From Pseudomonas sp. RIT-562 (GTDB lineage: Bacteria; Pseudomonadota; Gammaproteobacteria; Pseudomonadales; Pseudomonadaceae): a stretch of 64,000 nucleotides of DNA. A program made the translations under genes and the position numbers. This document shows, one piece after another, positions 57,994-64,000 of the stretch. Numbering within the stretch: position 1 is the first letter of the stretch; each line of letters opens with the position of its first letter. The stretch covers positions 80,716 to 144,715 of the forward strand of contig NZ_JAPJIV010000018.1 in the NCBI RefSeq assembly GCF_026241895.1. The letters are read 5' to 3'. The notes beneath the pieces are model-generated. The model was not told the origin of the DNA and ran no database searches. It saw nothing but the letters and a program-made list of their open reading frames with translations.

Positions 57994-59253
57994 TCAGGCG
58001 ACAGTCACGTGGCTGGTTTCAACGACGTGACGGCGGTAGCCTCCGGGGTTCCAGTCGGCTTGCAGCGGTTGCGATTCACCTGCACGGTTACTGGCACGCA
58101 CCATCAATTGGGTGGCGCCCTTGCGGGTGAAAGTGAACGCCAGCGTCCACTCACGGAAAGAGAACCGCCCCAGGTCCTCGCCCAGCCGGGCTTCGCGCCA
58201 GCTCTGGCCACCGTCGAGCGACAGTTCCACCTTGTTGATCCCGGCGCCGCCGTCGAACGCTATGCCCTTGAGCACCACGCTTTCCTCCAGCGGCAAGACA
58301 TCACCCTGCTTGAGGCTGGTGATGAAACTGCGCACGGGCAGTCTGGAAATCGGTTGAGTCTTCGCCGCCGGAGTGCCGGGGGCGATGCAAAAACAATCGT
58401 TATCCGGCACCCGGTAACCCTTGGCCATGAAAAAGCCGTCGTACACCTGGTCCACCACGTCGATCTCACTCAGGTGCTTGACCCAATACGTGCCGAAATA
58501 GCCTGGCACCACCAAACGCAGCGGGTACCCGTTGAGGAATGGCAGGTCAGTGCCATTCATCGACCAGGCGATCATCGGCTCGCCATCCAGGGCATGGCTG
58601 ATATCCAGGGCCTTGATGAACTCTGGTGTACTCGCCAGCACTGGTCTGTCGAGCCCACGAAAGGTCACTTGCCTGGCGCCGGCCTTGACGCCTGCCTTCT
58701 CCAGCACCGCCTTGAGCGGAACTCCCACCCAGCGGGCATTGCCCATCGACCCATTGCCCAGTTGGGCCCCGAACACCCGCGGCACGAAATAACCTCGGCT
58801 GTTTCCCGAGCACTGATTGACTGCAACCACCTCGACCGGATCGGCGAGGGATTTGAGTTGCGCAAGGGACAGTGACAGCGGAGTCTCGACCGCGCCCTTG
58901 ATGGTCAGTCGATAGCTTTGCGGATCGATGCTGAGCGGAAAATTGGCCAGGTGGTACCGCACAAAAAAGGCGTCATTGGGCGTGATCGGCCCTTGGTTGA
59001 ACACCGAAAAAGGCGTCTCCAGATGCGGCGGGCGAGTGGTGACTAATGTTAATGGGCGCTTTTGCGGGTATTGCACCAGCGGCCGTGGGCCAGCTGCCAA
59101 GGTCACTTCATCGGCATGGGTGTCGGTCGCCAGGGGTTCGGTGGCAGCCCTGGCCAGGCTTGCCAGCGGCGAGGCCGCCACCGCCAAGGTCAAGGCATCG
59201 CGCAGGATACGTCGGCGGCTTGGATTGCCGTTGTGCACAAAACTGAACTTCAT
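57994..59253 (-). CDS. Molybdopterin sulfite dehydrogenase catalytic subunit, SorA-like
   Basis: 419 residues. A twin-arginine signal (SRRRILRDAL, then a hydrophobic run to about 36) sends it folded to the periplasm. The Mo-binding Cys is in VNQCSGNSRGYF (about 145), GYPLRLVVPGYFGTYWVKHL (split as GYPLRLVVPGYFG) is near 228, and the C-terminal Mo-co dimer domain holds LSLDGGQSW (about 340). Oxidises sulfite to sulfate with the cytochrome encoded next to it. Neighbouring Xsc and the exporters release the sulfite that would feed it. Confidence 0.9.
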   Translation of the reverse strand: MKFSFVHNGNPSRRRILRDALTLAVAASPLASLARAATEPLATDTHADEVTLAAGPRPLVQYPQKRPLTLVTTRPPHLETPFSVFNQGPITPNDAFFVRYHLANFPLSIDPQSYRLTIKGAVETPLSLSLAQLKSLADPVEVVAVNQCSGNSRGYFVPRVFGAQLGNGSMGNARWVGVPLKAVLEKAGVKAGARQVTFRGLDRPVLASTPEFIKALDISHALDGEPMIAWSMNGTDLPFLNGYPLRLVVPGYFGTYWVKHLSEIDVVDQVYDGFFMAKGYRVPDNDCFCIAPGTPAAKTQPISRLPVRSFITSLKQGDVLPLEESVVLKGIAFDGGAGINKVELSLDGGQSWREARLGEDLGRFSFREWTLAFTFTRKGATQLMVRASNRAGESQPLQADWNPGGYRRHVVETSHVTVA

Positions 59254-59384
59254 TCTGCACTCTCTATGATTGTATTAATGAGATGCAATTGACCGCTTTC
59301 GGTCAGGGCAGCGAGCCCTCAGGGGTTACCTTCGGGCGCTGGTGAGCGAATGCATAGGTCCAGTTCAGGTTTGCGTGTTGGGCC

Positions 59385-60833
59385 TCAACCTTGACCGCCC
59401 TGCGAGACTTGCAGTCCGCGCCGCACGTCAGCCCTGGGCTGGATGCTTTTCGCCGTTGTGGCATGGGCCATTTCCCACGCATCACAAGGCTCGTCCAGAT
59501 CACGGTTGAGCGTCTCTGGAGTCTTGAACGTGGTGTACAGGGTGATCGACGTCAGCAGCGCCAGGTAACAGGCGATCGGCAACCAGGCTCCGACTCCGGC
59601 GCTGGCGTCGCCGTCATGACTGGCGACGACCAGGGCAATGATTCCAGCCCCGATCATTGGCGCGATGCCTCCGGCGATCACCGCCGACACTTCCCGGGCG
59701 ATCGACACGCCCATGTAACGGTGGCGCGAGCCGAACAGCTCAGGCAACAACGCCGCCTGGGTGCCGAACATGCCCCAGGTGCCAATGCCCAGCGCGATGG
59801 AGATGGCAATGATGCTCGCCACCACATTGCCCAGGCTCAGCACCCACCACACCGGGAACGCCAGTGCCAGTTGCAGCAACGCGAAGGCACGGTAAACCAC
59901 GACTCGTCCAAAGCGATCACTGAGCTTGCCGGCGATCGGCACGGTGAGCGCGCCGAGGCTGGCGGCGCAGATCAGGGTCAGCACTCCCACCGGCCCTTGC
60001 AGGCCGACCACACCCACGATGTAGCTTACGGCCAAGGCTTGGTAGATCGACGAGCCACCGTTTTCACCCAGGCGCAGGCCGATGCCGATCAGCAGGGTGG
60101 GGCGTGAGTGTTTCATCGCACTCTTGAGCGGATTTTCACACACGCGCTTGAGCGCCTTGAGGCGGATAAAGGTCGGCGATTCCTTGAGGGACAGGCGCAT
60201 GTACAGGCCCAGCGCAACGATCACCACGCTGCTGAAAAACGGCACGCGCCACAGGCCGCTTTCGATCACATTGTCATTGCCGCTGACCACCAGGAAATAC
60301 ACCAGCGCCGCGAGGATGGTGCCCAGCTGGATGCCAAGAAACGGCAGGGCCGCATAGAACCCGCGCCGGCCCTCGGGTGCGTATTCGGTCATCATCACTG
60401 CCGCGCCTGCCTGTTCGGCACCCGCGCCCAGTCCCTGGAGCAAGCGCAGGACCACCAGCAGAACGGGGGCGAGGTAACCGACCTGATGGAAGGTGGGCAG
60501 TGCACCGATCAGCGTGCTGGAAATACCCATCAGCAGCACCGTCGACGCCAGCACGAACTTGCGTCCGACCCGGTCACCGATCATGCCGAACAGGACACCG
60601 CCCAGCGGCCGGATCGCGAAGCCCAGGAAGTAGGTGCCGAAGCTGGCGATCAGGCTCATGGCGCGGGTCTGCTCCGGGAAGAACAGCGGCCCGAAAATCA
60701 GCGCTGCAGCCAGGGTGTAGAGCGCGAAGTCGTAGTATTCCAGGGCACTGCCCAGGGAGCAGGCCCAGGCTGCGCGGTGCAGGTCTTTGTTGCGTTGTGG
60801 CGCGTCAGTGATGTCGGACGGAGCGTGAGTCAT
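59385..60833 (-). CDS. MHS-family MFS transporter near quinate/shikimate-type genes
   Basis: 482 residues, twelve membrane segments. MHS motifs LEYYDFALYTLAAAL (about 31) and FGMIGDRVGRKF (about 81). The end is extended by about 40 hydrophilic residues. With a shikimate dehydrogenase homologue and an SDR on the same strand, a shikimate, quinate or sugar-acid substrate is plausible. A ribosome site TGGAGG precedes ATG 60833. Confidence 0.82.
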   Translation of the reverse strand: MTHAPSDITDAPQRNKDLHRAAWACSLGSALEYYDFALYTLAAALIFGPLFFPEQTRAMSLIASFGTYFLGFAIRPLGGVLFGMIGDRVGRKFVLASTVLLMGISSTLIGALPTFHQVGYLAPVLLVVLRLLQGLGAGAEQAGAAVMMTEYAPEGRRGFYAALPFLGIQLGTILAALVYFLVVSGNDNVIESGLWRVPFFSSVVIVALGLYMRLSLKESPTFIRLKALKRVCENPLKSAMKHSRPTLLIGIGLRLGENGGSSIYQALAVSYIVGVVGLQGPVGVLTLICAASLGALTVPIAGKLSDRFGRVVVYRAFALLQLALAFPVWWVLSLGNVVASIIAISIALGIGTWGMFGTQAALLPELFGSRHRYMGVSIAREVSAVIAGGIAPMIGAGIIALVVASHDGDASAGVGAWLPIACYLALLTSITLYTTFKTPETLNRDLDEPCDAWEMAHATTAKSIQPRADVRRGLQVSQGGQG

Positions 60834-60887
60834 GTTGAAACCTCCAGGTGCCTTTACGGCATCTTGTTATTCACAGGTGTTGGGGGC

Positions 60888-61703
60888 TTACAATTTCAAC
60901 CGCTGGATTTCCTGGAGCATGGCTTGCTCCATGATGTCGATAGGTGCTGGTTTTCCGGTGTACAACTCGATCTGCCGACACGCCTGGTGCACGAGCATGC
61001 GAGTGCCGGCGACGGTGCGGCATCCCAGCGCCTGGGCCTGCAGCAGCAGGGCGGTGTGCACCGGCATGAACGCCACGTCCATGACGATCAGGTGGCTGGC
61101 GAGGCGGCCGTCCAGCGGATTGCTCTGCGGCTGCTTGAAGCCCACCGAGGTCGCATTGATGACGATGTCGAACGATTCGGCGGCAAAAGCCTCAATGCTG
61201 CCACCCCAGCGCGCACCCAGATCCTCCGCCAGGGCAGCGCCGCGCTCGACGCTGCGGTTGAACACAGTCACCTCCGCCTCCGCTTGCAGGCAACCGAAGA
61301 CCACCGCTCGAGCAGCGCCGCCGGCACCGATCACCGCGACTCGTTTGTTGTGCAGCGCGCACACTTCCTCCAGGGCACGCACTGCGCCCAGGTAGTCGGT
61401 GTTGTAGCCGGTCAGCACGCCGTCGAGGTTATTGATGGTGTTGACCGCACCAATCACCTTGGCCGCTTCGTCGATGGCATCCAGGTGCGCGATCACTGCC
61501 GTTTTATAGGGCATGGAGACGTTCATGCCGCGCACGCCCAGGGCACGAATGGCCGCCACGGCCGCGACCGGATCGTCCACGCCAAAACACACAAACGTGT
61601 AGTCCAGGCCGAGGGCCGCGTAGGCGGCGTTGTGGATCTTTGCCGATAGAGAAAACGGCGATCCCATGATCGATCCGCAGAGGGTGGGGAGCGATTGAGG
61701 CAT
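60888..61703 (-). CDS. Shikimate/quinate dehydrogenase homologue
   Basis: 271 residues. Substrate residues: Lys in NVSMPYKTAV (about 69) and Asp in GYNTDYLG (about 106); NAD(P) motif VIGAGGAARAV (about 127-137). This is an AroE/YdiB paralogue, not the housekeeping aroE by context, since it stands beside a transporter and SDR with a LysR regulator. It could oxidise quinate or shikimate for catabolism. Confidence 0.83.
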   Translation of the reverse strand: MPQSLPTLCGSIMGSPFSLSAKIHNAAYAALGLDYTFVCFGVDDPVAAVAAIRALGVRGMNVSMPYKTAVIAHLDAIDEAAKVIGAVNTINNLDGVLTGYNTDYLGAVRALEEVCALHNKRVAVIGAGGAARAVVFGCLQAEAEVTVFNRSVERGAALAEDLGARWGGSIEAFAAESFDIVINATSVGFKQPQSNPLDGRLASHLIVMDVAFMPVHTALLLQAQALGCRTVAGTRMLVHQACRQIELYTGKPAPIDIMEQAMLQEIQRLKL

Positions 61704-61725
61704 GTCGGAGTCCTTGGCGTGAGAG

Positions 61726-62490
61726 TTAGACGACGCTGGTCAAGCCACCATCGACAAAAAGGGTCTGGCCGTTTACGAAGTCCGCGGCGGGCGAGGCGAG
61801 GAACACCGCCGCGCCGCACAGTTCCTCGACCTTGCCCCAGCGCCCGGCGGGGGTGCGTTGCACCAGCCATTCGCAGAAGGCCGGGTCGTCGACCAGCGCC
61901 TGGTTCAATTCGGTCTGGAAATAGCCGGGCGCCAGGGCGTTGATCTGCAAGCCATGGCCGGCCCAGTCGGCGCACATGCCGCGGGTCAGCATGCGCACGG
62001 CACCCTTGCTGGCGGCATACGGCGTGATGGAAGGGCGGGCAAGCTCGCTCTGCACCGAACCGATGTTGATGATCTTGCCGCGCCGGCGCCCGATCATGTG
62101 GCGGGCCACCGCCTTGGACACATTGAACACGCCATCGAGGTTGGTGCTCATCAGCCGGCGCCAGTCTTCGGCACTGACTTCCTGCAATGCCTGACGATGC
62201 TGCAAGCCAGCGTTGTTGATCAGGATGTCGATCGGCCCCAGACGCTGCTCCAGCGCATCAATCGCCGTGGCGACGCCCTGGTGGTCGGTGACGTCGAACA
62301 CCGAATAATCAACGTCCAGCCCCTCATCGCGCAGCAGCGCACAAGCGCCTTGGGCACGCTCGGCATCGCGGCCATTGATCACCACCTGGGCGCCGGCCTG
62401 TGCCAGCCCGCGAACCAGGGCCAGGCCAATTCCGCGCACCGAGCCGGTGATCAGTGCCCGACGCCCGTGCAGACCAAAGCTGTCGATCAT
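61726..62490 (-). CDS. SDR dehydrogenase, gluconate 5-dehydrogenase-like
   Basis: 254 residues. TGSVRGIG (16-23), NNAG (about 93), Ser in NIGSVQSEL and YAASKG (about 159). Close to IdnO/Ga5DH-type enzymes on sugar acids. 22 bp upstream of the shikimate dehydrogenase gene; first gene of the operon. ATG 62490 follows AGGGAGA. Divergent from the LysR gene. Confidence 0.83.
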   Translation of the reverse strand: MIDSFGLHGRRALITGSVRGIGLALVRGLAQAGAQVVINGRDAERAQGACALLRDEGLDVDYSVFDVTDHQGVATAIDALEQRLGPIDILINNAGLQHRQALQEVSAEDWRRLMSTNLDGVFNVSKAVARHMIGRRRGKIINIGSVQSELARPSITPYAASKGAVRMLTRGMCADWAGHGLQINALAPGYFQTELNQALVDDPAFCEWLVQRTPAGRWGKVEELCGAAVFLASPAADFVNGQTLFVDGGLTSVV

Positions 62491-62621
62491 GTGAGTCTCC
62501 CTGTGTTGAATGCTGAGTTGAGCCACTTTCAACCGCTATCGCGCCGGCGTGCCAATCGTTTATGGTGATGCCGTGATCACCCCTCGTGATCACCAGACGG
62601 CGGTGTGGACAGGGAGGAGTC

Positions 62622-63509
62622 ATGGAACTCAAGCATCTGAAGGCGTTTGCCACCTTGGCCGAGGAGCTGCATTTCGGTCGCGCAGCGGCGCGCCTGCACA
62701 TCGTCCAGCCGGCCTTGAGTGCGCAGATACGAGCGCTGGAAGACGACGTCGGCGCGCAATTGTTCGAACGCGACCGGCATCGAGTCGAGTTGACCGAGGA
62801 GGGCACGTTGTTCCTGCCCGAAGCACTGGCCACCCTGCGCCAGGCCGCCCGCGCCCGCGAGGTATTGCAGCAGGCCGCCGCCGGCGAGGTCGGCGTCTTG
62901 CGCCTGGCCTTCGTGTCTTCAACCTTGTCGCACCTGTTGCCAGCGCTGGTACGCACGCTGGAGCAGCGCTACCCGCGCATCGAACTGGAACTCAAGGACA
63001 TGCCTTCCCAGCCCCAAGCCCGGGCCTTGCTGGACAACGCCCTGGATTTTGGCCTGGTGCGCCTGCCCCTGAACGTGCCTGGCGTGCACACCCGCATGCT
63101 CTTCGAAGAAGCTTTGGTCGTGGCGCTGCCGCAGGATCATCCGCTGTGCGCCAAGCGTCGTATCCAGCCCCAGGATCTGGCGGAGTGTCCGGTATTGGTC
63201 CTGGCGCGCAAATTCGCCCCGGGCCTGTACGACCAGATGCTGGCTGGTTTCCACCGACGCAAGATCACCCTGACAATTGCCCGCGAGATGGGCGAGTTCA
63301 CCACGCAACTCGCGTTGGTGGCGGCGGGCCTGGGCATCGGCATATTGCCGAGCGGTGCTGCCTCGGCGCTGCCGGTGGGCGTGGTGACTCGACCATTGGC
63401 ATTAGCCATGAGCGGCGCCGGGATTGGCGTGGCGTGGACCGGGCTGGAGAATCCACGCAAGCGGGCGTTGATGCAGGTGCTTGAGGAAATTTATCCGGGG
63501 GTGGGATGA
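62622..63509 (+). CDS. LysR-family regulator of the SDR/shikimate-dehydrogenase operon
   Basis: 295 residues. HTH at about 2-60 (FGRAAARLHIVQPALSAQI), effector domain after 90. Divergent from the operon 61726-59385 with a 131-bp gap that contains TGATCAC/GTGATCA inverted repeats (62571-62592), a possible binding site. AGGGAGGAG precedes ATG 62622. Pattern resembles CatR/BenM-type regulators of aromatic and hydroaromatic catabolism. Confidence 0.87.
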   Translation: MELKHLKAFATLAEELHFGRAAARLHIVQPALSAQIRALEDDVGAQLFERDRHRVELTEEGTLFLPEALATLRQAARAREVLQQAAAGEVGVLRLAFVSSTLSHLLPALVRTLEQRYPRIELELKDMPSQPQARALLDNALDFGLVRLPLNVPGVHTRMLFEEALVVALPQDHPLCAKRRIQPQDLAECPVLVLARKFAPGLYDQMLAGFHRRKITLTIAREMGEFTTQLALVAAGLGIGILPSGAASALPVGVVTRPLALAMSGAGIGVAWTGLENPRKRALMQVLEEIYPGVG

Positions 63510-63513
63510 GGGG

Positions 63514-64000
63514 TTAATAACCGCGGAACTTCGAGACTTCCAATGTGATGAGATAGCGCTCTTCTGTGGGTCGCTTGTTGTCTGTGAATCGATTGACCAC
63601 CAGCATGATCTGGTACTTGTCGCCTGCTCGCCAGTACGTTTTTCCACTTCTGTTCTCATCCCTTAACTTCTCTCTCCAATCGGGGGTATCAGCGAACGGC
63701 GGGAAGTCATCGCTCCAGAGGACTGTCCAGCCGCTTTGGCGCCACTGTTCCTGTAAATCCAGGACGATTTTTAGCGTGTCGTCGAGCAGGAGTGGTTCGA
63801 TTTGAGGGGACATGCGGACGCTGCTGATAATCTCGTTGTCGTAAATGATCGCGAAGAAGCGAGCCGCTGGAGTTGTGAATCCGTATTGAGGGTCGACGAA
63901 GCGCAGGCGGGCGTCGGACTTTGGAATATGGAACGAGTAGCTCCCAGGAAGAGGTGAGGCGATAGACGCGCTGGAGCGCTTGCGCATATCCTCCCAAGGT
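63514..64000 (-). CDS. Unrecognised protein, C-terminal part (start at or beyond the right edge)
   Basis: About 157 residues read from ATG 63987 to the stop at 63514, and the frame stays open to the window edge (PWED precedes the Met). The sequence has FAIIYDNEIISSV and WRAGDKYQIMLVVNRF, no motif I can name. The GGGAGG before ATG 63987 is too close to it to be convincing, so the protein probably starts further out. Convergent with the LysR gene, 4 bp apart. Confidence 0.6.
   Translation of the reverse strand, partial: PWEDMRKRSSASIASPLPGSYSFHIPKSDARLRFVDPQYGFTTPAARFFAIIYDNEIISSVRMSPQIEPLLLDDTLKIVLDLQEQWRQSGWTVLWSDDFPPFADTPDWREKLRDENRSGKTYWRAGDKYQIMLVVNRFTDNKRPTEERYLITLEVSKFRGY

Noticed and set aside
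60108..61649. Long 513-residue plus-strand frame
   Set aside because: It runs opposite to the MFS and shikimate dehydrogenase genes, is His/Gln/Arg-rich and has no motif; a GC-rich antisense shadow.

Overview
The window looks like chromosome of a Pseudomonas of the fluorescens/putida type: high-GC coding, REP/REPIN hairpins typical of Pseudomonas, a MocR-type TauR, and a large catabolic block whose gene content and order match the dit (abietane diterpenoid, resin acid) cluster first described in Pseudomonas abietaniphila BKME-9. It has three parts.

(1) 1 to about 36,470: a catabolic block that is probably cargo of an integrated island. From the left come a ferredoxin reductase (cut by the window edge), a [2Fe-2S] ferredoxin and an MFS transporter. 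Then come ditA3-B-C-D-E-R, ditF plus its DUF35 partner on the other strand, ditG-H, ditA1-A2, a DUF2889 gene, ditI, ditJ, ditK and ditL-M-N-O-P-Q. A long operon follows: amidohydrolase, acyl-CoA dehydrogenases, crotonase, glutathione peroxidase, a pantothenate synthetase, a Cache protein, an alpha/beta hydrolase and an MFS carrier. Inferred flow: P450 DitQ and partners oxidise the tricyclic acid; DitA1A2A3 with DitB gives a catechol-type ring; DitC cleaves it; FAH-type proteins process the product; CoA ligase, dehydrogenases, hydratase, HACDH and thiolases degrade the rest. Six promoters share an element TGNACA-N13-TGYYNW (a seventh is weak), suggesting one regulon or one promoter architecture. 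The block ends with a tyrosine integrase and a 45-bp copy of the 3' half of a proline tRNA (anticodon GGG), which reads as the right attachment site.

(2) About 36,490 to 39,530: flanking chromosome. It holds the terminator expected behind a tRNA-Pro gene, a decayed HigA/XRE-type antitoxin gene, a GNAT-like protein, a LysE/RhtB exporter with a small coupled ORF, and a LysR regulator.

(3) About 39,550 to 59,250: a C2-sulfonate (taurine, possibly isethionate) dissimilation locus. It has an amino-acid-type permease, orphan CobS/CobT-like proteins, a class V aminotransferase, an MHS-family transporter and a GMC oxidoreductase on the minus strand. On the plus strand are tpa, tauR, xsc, pta, a DUF6506 protein, YeiH and a TauE-type exporter. 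Beyond a four-copy tandem REPIN array lies a SorAB-like periplasmic sulfite dehydrogenase. Direct repeats resembling TauR boxes, 23 bp apart, precede the permease, tpa, xsc and yeiH. The last segment (59,385 to 64,000) is an MHS transporter, a shikimate dehydrogenase homologue and an SDR with a divergent LysR regulator, then the C-terminal part of an unrecognised protein.

All calls rest on reading the translations and DNA by eye; no database search was run. dit symbols are assigned from protein family plus gene order as remembered from the published cluster.
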